The notes under the pieces are model-generated. The model made no database searches. It saw nothing but the letters and a program-made list of their open reading frames with translations, and was not told where the DNA came from. This document shows, piece after piece, positions 44,397 through 54,094 of a stretch of 64,000 nucleotides of DNA (the stretch's first letter is position 1; every line of letters begins with the position of its first letter). The stretch comes from Aestuariivivens insulae. Lineage in GTDB: Bacteria; Bacteroidota; Bacteroidia; Flavobacteriales; Flavobacteriaceae. The translations under genes were made by a program, and so were the position numbers. The stretch is from assembly GCF_022662195.1 (NCBI RefSeq), contig NZ_JAKMCS010000002.1:248001-312000 (forward strand), read 5' to 3'.

Positions 44397-46640
44397 ATGA
44401 AATTTTTATGGATATTAACCCCTCTACTACTTATTACTGGATGTAATCCCGTAACCTATAACGAACCCATAATTTCTTTGGACAACTACCAAATTGAAGA
44501 TGGCTTTAAGTTGGAGGCCATAGCTTCTGAACCATTTATTGAAGCTCCTGTAACGATGGATTTCGACAACCAAGGCCGAATGTGGGTTGTTGAAATGAAA
44601 GGCTACATGCTAAACTTAGAGAATTCTGGTGCCGATATGCCCAACGGCACCATAAGCATTTTGGAAGACTTAGACCATGATGGCATTACAGACCATTCCA
44701 AAATATTTATGGACAGTCTCGTATTGCCCAGAGCCATTGCCCACGTTTATGGTGGCCTGCTCTATGCCGAACCTCCAAACCTTTGGTTTGTTTCTATAGA
44801 AAACGACAAACCCGTTAATAAAATATTGGTCGACTCCTTATATGCCGATGGTGGCAATGTTGAACACCAGCCCAACGGCTTAATGATGCATATTGACAAT
44901 TGGATCTATAATGCCAAATCGAATTTCCGATATCAAATGAAAAACGGAAAATGGATTAAGGAACCCACCTCTTTTCGAGGGCAGTGGGGCATTACCAAAG
45001 ATAATTTTGGACGACTTTATTACAACAACAATTCCGTTCAACTTATTGGTGATTATGTATTGCCCAACACTACTATTAAAAACCCTTATTATAAACCCCG
45101 CACAACATTAAACAAGACCTTAACACCGGACCAACGTGTCTATCCGTTACACCCAACCTCTGTGAATCGCGGTTACCAAAAAGGGGTCTTGGACCAAGAC
45201 AGCATTTTAATTAATGTGACATCGGCTTGTGGCCCATTAATTTATAGGGGTGATCAATTTCCTGATCAATACCTTGAAAACGCCTTTGTTTGTGCTCCAG
45301 AAGCCAATTTGGTAAAGCGGCACATATTAACATTTAAAGACCATACAGTATCGGCTAAACAAGCAATTCCACAAAAAGAGTTCATCGCTTCCACCGACGA
45401 AGGGTTCCGCCCAGTAAATCTTTTTAACGGGCCAGACGGCAATTTGTATGTTGTAGATATGCACCGTGGCATTATACAGGACAAAGCCTTTTTAACGCCA
45501 TACTTACAAAAACACTACGCCAATAAAAAATTGGACACTATTATTGGTATGGGACGCATCTTAAAAGTGAGCCAAAATAAAAGCACTCCCAACAACAAGC
45601 CTATTGCTTTGGATAAACTTGGCACTAAAGCTTTGGTTAACTTACTTAACAGCCCTAATGGTTGGCTAAGGGACAGAGTGCAACAATTGCTCGTTTTCAA
45701 AAAAGACAAAGCAGCTATTCCGCTTTTAAAAGCCATTGCTTCAAACCCAAAAAATGCCATAGCCCAAATACATGCCTTACATACTTTAAATGGTTTAAAC
45801 GCCCTTGATTTCAAACTATTGGAACAGGCGCTTTCTTCCAACAGTAAAAGTAGTGTAATTTGTCACGCTATAGTTTTATTGGAAGCATTTGCTTCGGAAA
45901 ACAATATAGAATCGGCATACGGTCTAATAAACAATCTCCTAAAAAGGAACAATACTGAAATTGACCTATATCTTGCCAGTACATTGGGCGAATGGGCACA
46001 ACAAGCTCCTGATAAATTATTCCCAATACTTTTAAATTTATCAAATAAATACAATGAAACGAAAGCTTATCAAGAAGCCATTATAAATAGCTTAAGAGGT
46101 CTTGAAAACGAGTTTATGGATTATTACAACACCCAAGCTGATGCTTCTAAATCTGTTTTATTTGAATTATTAAACCAAACATTAAAGAATCAAACAAATG
46201 ATTCCAAAAATGCCATCTACACGCAAACCTCGGTTGGCACCGACTCAAGAACTGCAGGATACATGATATTTAAAAACATTTGTGCCACTTGTCACGGTAT
46301 TGACGGTAACGGCATAGACGGGCTAGCCCCTCCATTAAAAAATTCGGAATACGTAACGGAGTCAACCGAAAGATTGGCCTTGGTTATTCTGCATGGTTTG
46401 TCCGGCCCAATTCATGTTAATGGCGAGCAATATAACTTAACCCTTACCATGCCCGGTTTGGCCAATAACCCAGAGTTTAGCGACGAGGACATTCAAAACC
46501 TCATTAGTTATTTAAACAATGCCTTTACCGATGGCTCGATTGAAAATATAAGCCTAGAAACCTTAAAAAGTTTAAGGGACAAAAAACCTATTAACGGTAG
46601 TACTTATACTGAGGAGGAGTTACTTGAATTGAAACACTAA
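44397..46640 (+). CDS. PVC-type propeller, HEAT-repeat and cytochrome c lipoprotein
   Basis: 747 residues from the ATG at 44397, which gives signal MKFLWILTPLLLITGC; a GTG seven codons upstream is also possible. The propeller (about 25-390) has FKLEAIASEPFIEAPVTMDFDNQGRMWVVEMKGYM, DGGNVEHQPNGLMMHIDNWIYNAKSNFRY and PVNLFNGPDGNLYVVDMHRGIIQDK. HEAT-like helical repeats follow (about 400-590), then a cytochrome c with CATCH at about 629, GLAPPLKNSEYV and a Met ligand in LTMPGLANNPEF. These proteins are common beside secreted oxidoreductases and are taken to be sugar or alcohol dehydrogenases. The 3' end overlaps the convergent ilvA gene by four bases. Confidence 0.85.
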   Translation: MKFLWILTPLLLITGCNPVTYNEPIISLDNYQIEDGFKLEAIASEPFIEAPVTMDFDNQGRMWVVEMKGYMLNLENSGADMPNGTISILEDLDHDGITDHSKIFMDSLVLPRAIAHVYGGLLYAEPPNLWFVSIENDKPVNKILVDSLYADGGNVEHQPNGLMMHIDNWIYNAKSNFRYQMKNGKWIKEPTSFRGQWGITKDNFGRLYYNNNSVQLIGDYVLPNTTIKNPYYKPRTTLNKTLTPDQRVYPLHPTSVNRGYQKGVLDQDSILINVTSACGPLIYRGDQFPDQYLENAFVCAPEANLVKRHILTFKDHTVSAKQAIPQKEFIASTDEGFRPVNLFNGPDGNLYVVDMHRGIIQDKAFLTPYLQKHYANKKLDTIIGMGRILKVSQNKSTPNNKPIALDKLGTKALVNLLNSPNGWLRDRVQQLLVFKKDKAAIPLLKAIASNPKNAIAQIHALHTLNGLNALDFKLLEQALSSNSKSSVICHAIVLLEAFASENNIESAYGLINNLLKRNNTEIDLYLASTLGEWAQQAPDKLFPILLNLSNKYNETKAYQEAIINSLRGLENEFMDYYNTQADASKSVLFELLNQTLKNQTNDSKNAIYTQTSVGTDSRTAGYMIFKNICATCHGIDGNGIDGLAPPLKNSEYVTESTERLALVILHGLSGPIHVNGEQYNLTLTMPGLANNPEFSDEDIQNLISYLNNAFTDGSIENISLETLKSLRDKKPINGSTYTEEELLELKH

Positions 46641-47902
46641 ACCAAAAACTGAAACAGATCGGGTTTATTGTTCAAATAATCACCATAAAAATTACGCTGC
46701 TTCATTTTGGTGATTAAAGGCTCTAAATCGTCGGTTGATTTTAATTGAATGCCTACTACTGCCGAACCGTTTTCCCTACTGGTTTTTTTAGCATATTGAA
46801 AATAGGTAATATCATCATTAGGTCCCAAAATATCTACCACAAACTCCCTTAAGGCTCCAGCTCGTTGAGGAAATTTCACTATAAAATAATGCTTTAAATT
46901 GGCATACAATAAGGCGCGTTCCTTAATTTCAGAGGTTCGGGTAATATCATTATTACTGCCACTTACCACACAAACCACGTTTTTGCCTTTTATTTTTTCA
47001 GCATAAAAATCCAATGCCGAAATGCTTAAGGCTCCTGCTGGTTCAACTACAATAGCATCTTTATTATATAAATCTAAAATAGTGGCACAGACTTTCCCTT
47101 CTGGAACGGTAATAACCTCATGTAAATTAACTTTACATATCTCAAAAGTTAAATCTCCTACACGCTTAACCGCTGCCCCATCTATAAACTTTTCAATATG
47201 GTCCAGTTCGGTATTCATGTTATTTTCTATAGACGTTAACATGGAAGGTGCGCCTTCGGGTTCAACCCCTATAATTTTGGTTTGTGGGGATAAAGTTTTA
47301 AAAACGGAAGATAAACCTGCTGCCAATCCTCCACCACCAACAGGTACAAAAATATAATCTATTGGTGTATTCGTCTGCTCTATAATTTCCAGTCCTATAG
47401 TCGCTTGTCCTTCTATCACCTTTTGGTCGTCAAAAGGGTGGATAAAAGCTTTTTGCTTAGCATTGCATTCTTGCATTGCCGCATGATAGGCATCGTCGAA
47501 AGTATCGCCAACCAACTTAATTTCAATAAAGTCTTCACCAAACATTTCAACCTGCTCCACTTTCTGCTTTGGTGTTGGCGTTGGCATGTAAATAGTCCCT
47601 TGTATTTTCAGTAATTTACAGGACAAGGCAACGCCCTGCGCATGGTTTCCTGCACTGGCACAAACCACACCATGCTTTGCTTGTTCTAAGCTAAGCGAAT
47701 GTATTTTATTATAAGCCCCTCTTATTTTATAAGATCTTACTTGCTGAAGGTCTTCACGTTTAAACAAGACATTGGCATCAAACTGCTTTGAAAATCTCAA
47801 ACTAGGGCTTAAAGGCGTAACTGCCGATACTTTTTTAATAGTATCGGCAGCTTGCTTTATATCACTAAGATTAGGAAAATATGTTAGGTTTTCCTTATTC
47901 AT
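46637..47902 (-). CDS. ilvA: Threonine ammonia-lyase, biosynthetic
   Basis: 421 residues. The PLP fold type II core has the Schiff-base lysine in VRSYKIRGAYNKIHSL, the phosphate-binding loop PVGGGGLAAG and SAGNHAQGVALSCKLL. The C-terminal part (about 335-421; FPQRAGALREFVVDILGPNDDITYFQYAKKT) is a single ACT-like regulatory domain, as in the shorter biosynthetic threonine deaminases. It converts threonine to 2-oxobutanoate for isoleucine synthesis and should be feedback-inhibited by isoleucine. It is the last gene of the ilvD-B-N-C-A run and is separated from ilvC by a 96-bp gap holding palindromic repeats. Confidence 0.95.
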   Translation of the reverse strand: MNKENLTYFPNLSDIKQAADTIKKVSAVTPLSPSLRFSKQFDANVLFKREDLQQVRSYKIRGAYNKIHSLSLEQAKHGVVCASAGNHAQGVALSCKLLKIQGTIYMPTPTPKQKVEQVEMFGEDFIEIKLVGDTFDDAYHAAMQECNAKQKAFIHPFDDQKVIEGQATIGLEIIEQTNTPIDYIFVPVGGGGLAAGLSSVFKTLSPQTKIIGVEPEGAPSMLTSIENNMNTELDHIEKFIDGAAVKRVGDLTFEICKVNLHEVITVPEGKVCATILDLYNKDAIVVEPAGALSISALDFYAEKIKGKNVVCVVSGSNNDITRTSEIKERALLYANLKHYFIVKFPQRAGALREFVVDILGPNDDITYFQYAKKTSRENGSAVVGIQLKSTDDLEPLITKMKQRNFYGDYLNNKPDLFQFLV

Positions 47903-47917
47903 AACAAACTATGTTTT

Positions 47918-47990
47918 AGACCTGCAAGGTTAGAGATATTAGGTTAGCTGTTAGATTAGACCTACAAGGTTGTAAAAACCTTGCAGGTCT
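47918..47990. repeat. AGACCTGC-family palindromic repeat and a half copy
   Basis: A 33-bp inverted repeat at 47958-47990 (AGACCTACAAGGTT pairing with AACCTTGCAGGTCT) has the same length and plan as that at 10873-10905. A half copy, AGACCTGCAAGGTT, lies at 47918-47931. They fill the gap between ilvC and ilvA and can fold in the operon transcript. Confidence 0.75.
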
Positions 47991-47998
47991 CGTTTAGT

Positions 47999-49474
47999 TT
48001 AAACAATAGGTTTCATTGCGGTCATAGACGCTCTTAAGAAAGTACCGATTTTTTCAACAGGATGTTCTCTTAAGGCTTTATTCACCTGAATTAGCTTAGC
48101 GTTATCTACGCTATCACCGTTATCTTTTGCATAAGGTTTACCAATAACATTGGTATCTATGGTCTTCATGAAATCAGTTAACAACGGCTTACAAGCATGA
48201 TCGAACAAATAACATCCGTATTCTGCAGTGTCTGAAATCACACGGTTCATTTCATATAATTTCTTTCTTGCAATGGTATTAGCAATAAGTGGTGTTTCGT
48301 GCAATGATTCGTAATAAGCCGACTCGTCTATAATACCAGATTCAGTCATCGCCTCAAATGCCAATTCTACACCTGCACGAACAAAAGCTACCATTAACAC
48401 GCCATTGTCGTAGTATTCTTGTTCTGAAATTTCAACATCGCCAGCTGGTGTTTTTTCAAAAGCAGTCTCTGCAGTAGCGGCTCTCCAATCCAATAAGTTT
48501 TTATCGTCATTGGCCCAATCTTCCATCATACCTTTAGAGAAGTTTCCTTCCATGATATCGTCCATATGCTTTTGGAATAACGGACGCATGATGTCCTTTA
48601 ACTCTTCAGACAATTCGAAAGCTTTTATTTTAGCAGGATTGGACAAACGATCCATCATGTTAGTAACACCACCATACTTAAGACCTTCGGTAATGGTCTC
48701 CCATCCATATTGGATTAATTTTGAAGCATATCCTGGATCGATTCCTTTTTCAACCATTTTATTGAAAGAAAGGATAGATCCTGTTTGCAACAAACCACAA
48801 AGGATGGTTTGCTCACCCATTAAATCAGATTTAACTTCAGCAATAAAAGACGATGCCAACACACCTGCTCTATCACCTCCTGTAGCTACGGCATAAGCCT
48901 TGGCTTGCGCCCATCCTTTTCCTTCTGGATCGTTCTCTTCGTGTACGGCAATTAAGGTCGGTACACCAAAGCCTCTCTTGTACTCTTCCCTAACTTCTGT
49001 TCCAGGACATTTAGGCGCCACCATTATAACCGTTAAATCCTCACGAATTTGCATCCCTTCCTCTACAATATTAAAACCATGAGAGTAAGATAATGTTGCT
49101 CCTTTTTTCATTAAGGGCATTACCGCATTAATTACATTGGTATGTTGTTTATCTGGAGTTAAATTCAACACTAAATCAGCCGTCGGAATTAATTCCTCAT
49201 AAGTACCAACTGTAAATCCATTTTCTGTTGCATTTACATAGGAAGCACGCTTTTCTGCAATTGCAGCATCACGTAAGGCATAAGAAATATCTAACCCAGA
49301 ATCTCTCATATTCAATCCTTGGTTAAGCCCCTGCGCACCACAGCCTACTATAACAATTTTTTTACCTTTTAGAGCATTTACTCCATCTTCAAACTCTGAA
49401 GATTCCATAAATCTACATTTCGACAATTGCTCTAATTTGTCCCTTAACGATAAGGTGTTAAAATAATTTCCCAT
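47999..49474 (-). CDS. ilvC: Ketol-acid reductoisomerase (class II)
   Basis: 491 residues, matching the long class II form. NADPH-binding loop is [31 protein letters not shown]. Later motifs include [68 protein letters not shown] and [18 protein letters not shown], which provide the Mg-binding Asp and Glu residues. It converts 2-acetolactate or 2-aceto-2-hydroxybutanoate to the dihydroxy acid in valine and isoleucine synthesis. It follows ilvN by 15 bp. Confidence 0.97.
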   Translation of the reverse strand: MGNYFNTLSLRDKLEQLSKCRFMESSEFEDGVNALKGKKIVIVGCGAQGLNQGLNMRDSGLDISYALRDAAIAEKRASYVNATENGFTVGTYEELIPTADLVLNLTPDKQHTNVINAVMPLMKKGATLSYSHGFNIVEEGMQIREDLTVIMVAPKCPGTEVREEYKRGFGVPTLIAVHEENDPEGKGWAQAKAYAVATGGDRAGVLASSFIAEVKSDLMGEQTILCGLLQTGSILSFNKMVEKGIDPGYASKLIQYGWETITEGLKYGGVTNMMDRLSNPAKIKAFELSEELKDIMRPLFQKHMDDIMEGNFSKGMMEDWANDDKNLLDWRAATAETAFEKTPAGDVEISEQEYYDNGVLMVAFVRAGVELAFEAMTESGIIDESAYYESLHETPLIANTIARKKLYEMNRVISDTAEYGCYLFDHACKPLLTDFMKTIDTNVIGKPYAKDNGDSVDNAKLIQVNKALREHPVEKIGTFLRASMTAMKPIV

Positions 49475-49489
49475 TTCTAATTTTAATTA

Positions 49490-50023
49490 TTATTGGTTAT
49501 TGAATGCCAAAAGCATTTCGGTTATTTTCATTTCTTCTTTAGTTACTGCGATACGTCCAGAGCGCACAAACTGCATAATACCAAATGTACTTAACGCTTT
49601 GTGCAAGGCCTCTATTTCATGGCGCCTTCCCGATTTTTCCAATACGAAAAACTCTTTATTTACCGTTACGATTCTAGTATCGCTGTCCTTTATAATATTT
49701 TGAATTTGAGGCTCCTCAAATAACAAGTCCGATTTAATCTTAAACATACAAGACTCTGTAAAAATGATATCTTCATCGGTATGGTAATAAGCCTTTATGG
49801 CTTCTACTTGTTTTTCTATTTGCCCTATAATTTTTTTGGCCTGGGACTCTGTAATATTTACAACAATTACAAAGCGGTTTACACCTTCAATTTCAGATTG
49901 TGAAGTTGTTAAACTTTCTATATTGATGTGTCTACGCTGAAAAATAGCTGATATACGATTTAACAACCCAATATTGTTTTCGGTATAAATTGAAATCGTA
50001 AAAGTTTTTATTTCTTCGTTCAT
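49490..50023 (-). CDS. ilvN: Acetolactate synthase small (regulatory) subunit
   Basis: 177 residues. The N-terminal ACT domain (about 6-80; FTISIYTENNIGLLNRISAIFQRRHINIESLTTSQSEIEGVNRFVIVVN) binds valine for feedback control. The C-terminal half (KIKSDLLFEEPQIQNIIKDSDTRIVTVNKEFFVLEKSGRRHEIEALHKAL) is the usual IlvH/IlvN regulatory domain. It sits between ilvB (124 bp upstream) and ilvC (15 bp downstream). Confidence 0.95.
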   Translation of the reverse strand: MNEEIKTFTISIYTENNIGLLNRISAIFQRRHINIESLTTSQSEIEGVNRFVIVVNITESQAKKIIGQIEKQVEAIKAYYHTDEDIIFTESCMFKIKSDLLFEEPQIQNIIKDSDTRIVTVNKEFFVLEKSGRRHEIEALHKALSTFGIMQFVRSGRIAVTKEEMKITEMLLAFNNQ

Positions 50024-50147
50024 TTTGTTAAAGATGAATGAGATAAAGATGAAAGAGAAAAGACTGCTTTAATAAAATCTTGATGTCCCTTTAATATGAT
50101 CTCTCGTTAATTTCTGTTTTCTTTGATCTATATTCTTGCTTCTTGAT

Positions 50148-51884
50148 TTAACTTAGGCGAATATCTGAAACCGATGCTCCTGCCGGAATCATTGGGAACA
50201 CATTATCTTCTTTTTCTACACAAACCTCCAAGAAATAAGCACTGTCTGAAGCCATCATATCCTTAACGGCATCGGCTAATTCTTCTCTTTTGGTTACCTT
50301 TTTGGTTTTTAAGTGATACCCTTTGGCAATGGTTATAAAATCTGGATTGATCATTTCGGTAGACGCATAACGCTTATCGAAAAACAATTGTTGCCATTGA
50401 CGTACCATACCTAAAAACTCATTATTCAACACCACAATCTTAACGGGTATTTTTGTTTGGAAAATGGTACCCAGTTCCTGAATATTCATCTGGAAACCAC
50501 CATCTCCAATAATGGCTACTACGTCACGATCTGGCGCTGCCATTTTAGCTCCCATAGCTGCAGGAAGTGCAAAGCCCATAGTACCCAAACCTCCAGAAGT
50601 AATGTTACTTTTGGTTTTATTAAATTCGGAGTAACGACAAGCAATCATTTGGTGTTGCCCTACGTCTGAAACTATAGCGGCATTCCCTTCGCTTTGCTTG
50701 TTTATTTCCTTAAGCACCTCACCCATAGTCAATCCTTCTTTGGTTGGGTGAATATCATCCTTTATAACTTTTTCAAACTCTATGGCGTATAGCTTTTTAA
50801 ACTCTTCCAACCATGCCTCATGCGAATTTTCATTTAGCAATGGCAACAAGGCAGTTAAACTTGTCTTAGAATCTCCTAAAACGGCCACATCGGTTTTTAC
50901 ATTTTTATCAATCTCTGCTGGATCTATTTCAAAATGGATCACTTTGGCTTGCTTGGCATAGGTTTTTAAGTCCCCTGTCACACGATCGTCAAAACGCATA
51001 CCAATAGCAATCAAAACATCGCATTGGTTAGTCAGTACATTAGGGGCATAATTACCATGCATCCCTACCATGCCAATATTTAACGGATGTGATGTTGGTA
51101 TTGCCGAAGCTCCCATAATGGTCCATGCCGCAGGAATTCCGGCTTTTTCAATAACGGCCTTTAATTCTGCTTCTGCCTTACCTAGAATAACGCCCTGTCC
51201 CCAAACAATCATTGGCTTTTTTGCAGCATTAATTAAGTCGGCTGCAGCCTTTACTGATTCTGGATTGGTCTTCGGCACAGGAATATAACTTCTTACACCT
51301 GTACATTTTTCATATTTAAAATCTAATTCAGAAACTTGAGCATCTTTTGTAATATCGATTAAAACAGGTCCTGGACGTCCACTTTTAGCGATATAAAATG
51401 CCTTAGCCATAACTTCTGGTATTTCTGAAGCTTTAGTGACCTGATGACTCCATTTGGTAACAGGCGTAGAGATCCCTACAATATCGGTTTCCTGAAAGGC
51501 ATCGCTCCCAAGCAAGTGTGAAAACACTTGTCCTGTAATACACACCACTGGCGTAGAGTCTATCTGGGCATCGGCAATTCCTGTAATTAAATTGGTAGCT
51601 CCAGGGCCAGACGTTGCCATAGCCACACCAACTCTACCAGAAATTCTTGCGAAACCTTGAGCCGCATGTGCAGCACCTTGCTCATGGCGTGTAAGTACAT
51701 GATGGATTTGATCTTGATACTTGAACAACGCATCATACACTGGCATGATAGCGCCACCTGGATACCCATAAAGTATATCAACACCTTCGGCTATCAAACA
51801 TTTTACAACGGCTTCACTTCCACTAATACGTTCTGTTGTACCTGCTGAAGTTTGTTTTGTTTCTAATGTCTCTGTTTCTTTCAT
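50148..51884 (-). CDS. ilvB: Acetolactate synthase large (catalytic) subunit
   Basis: 578 residues of the thiamine diphosphate family. The N-terminal Pyr domain has CLIAEGVDILYGYPGGAIMPVYDAL and the cofactor-activating Glu in VLTRHEQGAAHAAQGFARISG. The C-terminal PP domain has the ThDP motif IIGDGGFQMNIQELGTIFQTKIPVKIVVLNNEFLGMVRQWQQLFF. It makes 2-acetolactate or 2-aceto-2-hydroxybutanoate in the cytosol. The extra N-terminal tail (KETETLETKQTSAGTTERISG) is not conserved in the family. It starts 42 bp after the ilvD stop, with a small hairpin between them. Confidence 0.96.
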   Translation of the reverse strand: MKETETLETKQTSAGTTERISGSEAVVKCLIAEGVDILYGYPGGAIMPVYDALFKYQDQIHHVLTRHEQGAAHAAQGFARISGRVGVAMATSGPGATNLITGIADAQIDSTPVVCITGQVFSHLLGSDAFQETDIVGISTPVTKWSHQVTKASEIPEVMAKAFYIAKSGRPGPVLIDITKDAQVSELDFKYEKCTGVRSYIPVPKTNPESVKAAADLINAAKKPMIVWGQGVILGKAEAELKAVIEKAGIPAAWTIMGASAIPTSHPLNIGMVGMHGNYAPNVLTNQCDVLIAIGMRFDDRVTGDLKTYAKQAKVIHFEIDPAEIDKNVKTDVAVLGDSKTSLTALLPLLNENSHEAWLEEFKKLYAIEFEKVIKDDIHPTKEGLTMGEVLKEINKQSEGNAAIVSDVGQHQMIACRYSEFNKTKSNITSGGLGTMGFALPAAMGAKMAAPDRDVVAIIGDGGFQMNIQELGTIFQTKIPVKIVVLNNEFLGMVRQWQQLFFDKRYASTEMINPDFITIAKGYHLKTKKVTKREELADAVKDMMASDSAYFLEVCVEKEDNVFPMIPAGASVSDIRLS

Positions 51885-51907
51885 AATCTCAATTATTGTT
51901 TATGAGA

Positions 51908-51925
51908 TTTCCGCTTTCGCGGAAA
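51908..51925. repeat. Short palindrome between ilvD and ilvB
   Basis: TTTCCGC and GCGGAAA flank TTTC immediately after the ilvD stop codon. The TTTCCGCxTTCGCGGAAA motif is a very common dispersed hairpin in flavobacteria. It has only a weak U-tract here, so it is probably not a full terminator within the operon. Confidence 0.6.
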
Positions 51926-53611
51926 CTAAAATGCATCTGTCACACAACCTTTTGAAGCCGACGCAACCGATTTTGCATATTTATATAATATTCCTTTTTT
52001 GTGTTTCAATTCTGGAGCCACCCATTGAGCCTTTCTTTCGGCCAATTCCTCATCAGACAGCAATACATTAATAGAGTTGTCTTCTGCGCTAATTCTAATT
52101 CTGTCTCCTGTTTTTATTAATCCGATGGTGCCACCTGTTTGGGCTTCGGGCGTAATATGACCTACTACGAAACCATGGGTACCTCCCGAGAAACGACCAT
52201 CTGTAATTAATGCCACCGATTTCCCTAAACCAGCTCCCATAATTAGGGATGTAGGCTTTAACATTTCTGGCATACCAGGACCTCCTTTAGGCCCTACATA
52301 GCGTATAACGACGACATCGCCTTTTTCCACCTCGCCATTAGATATTCCTGTATTAGCTGCCTGCTCACCATCGTAAACCACTGCTTTACCTTCGAATACC
52401 AAACCTTCTTTTCCAGATATTTTTGCAACAGCACCTTCAGAAGCTAAATTCCCGTAAAGGATTTGCAAATTGCCTGATGATTTTAAGGCTTTATCTGTTG
52501 GATAAATAACATCCTGATCATTTTCAAATTCAAGCGGCGCAACATCTTTTAAGTTTTCGGCCAAAGTCTTTCCTGTTACGGTTAAACAATCGCCATGCAA
52601 GTAGCCATTATCCAATAAGTATTTCATAACCGCCGGTGTTCCGCCAATGCCATGTACATCTTCCATTAAATATTTTCCGGAAGGTTTTAAATCGGCAATC
52701 AATGGCGTCCTATCGCTTACACGTTGGAAATCCTCTAAAGTAAATTCGATATCGGCAGCATGGGCAATGGCTAAAAAGTGCAATACCGCATTGGTAGAAC
52801 CTCCTAGGGCGTTCACTAAAGCAATAGCATTTTCGATAGACTTTTTAGAAATGATGTCCAATGGTTTTAAATCTAATTCCAATAAATTTTTGACCGCTCT
52901 TGCTGTTCTTTCTGCTTCCGATAATTTATTAGGGTTTTCAGCAGGAATGGATGAATTGTACGGCAAAGAAAAGCCCATACACTCTATAGCCGAAGCCATA
53001 GTATTGGCCGTGTACATTCCGCCACAGGCACCCGCTCCAGGAATGGCTCTTTTTATAATCTCTCTATACTCATCATCATCAATTTCGCCCGCTACTTTTT
53101 GTCCTAATGCTTCAAAAGCCGAAACGATATTCAATTTTCTTCCTTTGTAATTTCCAGAGGCGATAGTACCACCGTACATCATTATTGATGGTCTGTTTAA
53201 ACGTAACATGGCAATAACGGCTCCTGGCATGTTTTTATCACAACCAACAACTGACACCAATGCATCATAACTTTGTGCATTCATTACAGTCTCAATAGAA
53301 TCTGCAATAATGTCGCGTGATGCCAATGAGTAGTTCATACCCGAAGTTCCCATAGAAATTCCGTCACTAACTCCAATAGTATTAAAGCCCAAACCGACCA
53401 TACCAGCAATCTTACATTCGATTTTTACCTCGCTGGCCAAACCGTTTAAATGCATATTACATGGGTTGCCATCATATCCTGTACTGGCTATACCTACTTG
53501 AGGTTTTTGCATATCTTCATCGGTCAAACCAACAGCATATAACATGGCTTGCGAAGCAGGTTGTGATTGGTCTTGCGTTAGTCTTTTACTATATTTATTG
53601 AGTTCCTTCAT
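51926..53611 (-). CDS. ilvD: Dihydroxy-acid dehydratase
   Basis: 561 residues, normal for IlvD. Iron-sulfur cluster ligands are visible in [38 protein letters not shown] and [28 protein letters not shown]. Later motifs are [15 protein letters not shown] and [26 protein letters not shown]. It makes the 2-keto acids of valine and isoleucine. It is the first structural gene of the operon. Its start is 247 bp after a leader terminator and 305 bp after a leader peptide stop, so its expression should be set by attenuation. Confidence 0.97.
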   Translation of the reverse strand: MKELNKYSKRLTQDQSQPASQAMLYAVGLTDEDMQKPQVGIASTGYDGNPCNMHLNGLASEVKIECKIAGMVGLGFNTIGVSDGISMGTSGMNYSLASRDIIADSIETVMNAQSYDALVSVVGCDKNMPGAVIAMLRLNRPSIMMYGGTIASGNYKGRKLNIVSAFEALGQKVAGEIDDDEYREIIKRAIPGAGACGGMYTANTMASAIECMGFSLPYNSSIPAENPNKLSEAERTARAVKNLLELDLKPLDIISKKSIENAIALVNALGGSTNAVLHFLAIAHAADIEFTLEDFQRVSDRTPLIADLKPSGKYLMEDVHGIGGTPAVMKYLLDNGYLHGDCLTVTGKTLAENLKDVAPLEFENDQDVIYPTDKALKSSGNLQILYGNLASEGAVAKISGKEGLVFEGKAVVYDGEQAANTGISNGEVEKGDVVVIRYVGPKGGPGMPEMLKPTSLIMGAGLGKSVALITDGRFSGGTHGFVVGHITPEAQTGGTIGLIKTGDRIRISAEDNSINVLLSDEELAERKAQWVAPELKHKKGILYKYAKSVASASKGCVTDAF

Positions 53612-53857
53612 TTTTGTTACAGATAATTTTGCGTTTTATCTTATTATGATTTAATATTCTTTGTGTTTTAAGTTTTTTTGTGAAAAATCTTCAAATTCCC
53701 CAAATAATTGTCGAAATTAAATTATTACACCCTTATACGTCATTTCCTTTATAAACACAGGTTAAATCCACAATCACCAAATCCAATGTAAACTGCTACA
53801 TATCAGTATTTTAAACTGTATTTTTTATGATGTCCAAAAAATTAAAAAATGTGCAAC

Positions 53858-53890
53858 AAAAAAGCCTTCCGATTAGGGAAGGCTTTAAAT
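53858..53890 (-). terminator. Leader terminator (attenuator) of the ilv operon
   Basis: Read on the - strand: AAAGCCTTCC, loop CTAATC, GGAAGGCTTTTTTG, a strong stem of about nine pairs with six U residues. It lies about 27 nt after the leader peptide stop and 247 bp before ilvD. TTCCCTA on its left side (53874-53880) is complementary to TAGGGAA at the leader stop codon (53913-53919), giving a competing antiterminator. Confidence 0.85.
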
Positions 53891-53912
53891 GCTTTATATT
53901 TAATACATACCA

Positions 53913-53919
53913 TTCCCTA
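53913..53919 (-). promoter_or_regulatory. Antiterminator strand of the ilv attenuator
   Basis: TAGGGAA, starting at the leader TAG stop codon, pairs exactly with TTCCCTA in the terminator's left arm and can extend through GA with a bulge. A ribosome at the stop codon would cover it and allow termination. One stalled earlier on Ile/Val codons would leave it free. Confidence 0.65.
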
Positions 53920-53979
53920 TCGTCGTGACATAATCACAATGACAATAATAGAAATGATATTTAATATTTGCTTGTTCAT
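53917..53979 (-). CDS. ilvL: ilv operon leader peptide, Ile/Val-rich
   Basis: A 20-codon frame, MNKQILNIISIIVIVIMSRR then TAG. Seven isoleucines, two valines and one leucine make up half of it, mostly in the run NIISIIVIVIM. It lies upstream of ilvD on the same strand and is followed by an intrinsic terminator whose left arm can pair with sequence at the leader stop. This is the classical layout for translation-coupled attenuation: low charged tRNA-Ile or tRNA-Val stalls the ribosome, frees the antiterminator and lets transcription reach ilvDBNCA. The gene is too short for routine annotation. I use ilvL by analogy of function, not by sequence homology. Confidence 0.85.
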   Translation of the reverse strand: MNKQILNIISIIVIVIMSRR

Positions 53980-54049
53980 CTTATCGGTACAAATATTTAT
54001 AAATAAATTTTAACTACCAATTTATTTTCGAAAAAAGTTAAAATCGGTT

Positions 54050-54077
54050 TTTGTTTCTTTTTATTTTTTTACTTTTG
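54050..54077 (+). promoter_or_regulatory. Bacteroidota-type promoter for metK
   Basis: TTTG at 54050-54053 and TACTTTTG at 54070-54077 match the -33 TTTG and -7 TAnnTTTG elements with 16 bases between, just short of the usual range. Transcription would start a few bases later, just before the riboswitch-like leader at about 54095. Confidence 0.55.
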
Positions 54078-54094
54078 CCAACACAAAACAATAG

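Noticed and set aside
52647-53150. 167-codon + strand frame across ilvD
   Set aside because: Antisense to ilvD; no start signal or family resemblance.
53612-53990. T-box riboswitch upstream of ilvD
   Set aside because: No T-box sequence or stem I architecture; the Ile/Val leader peptide and attenuator explain the region better.
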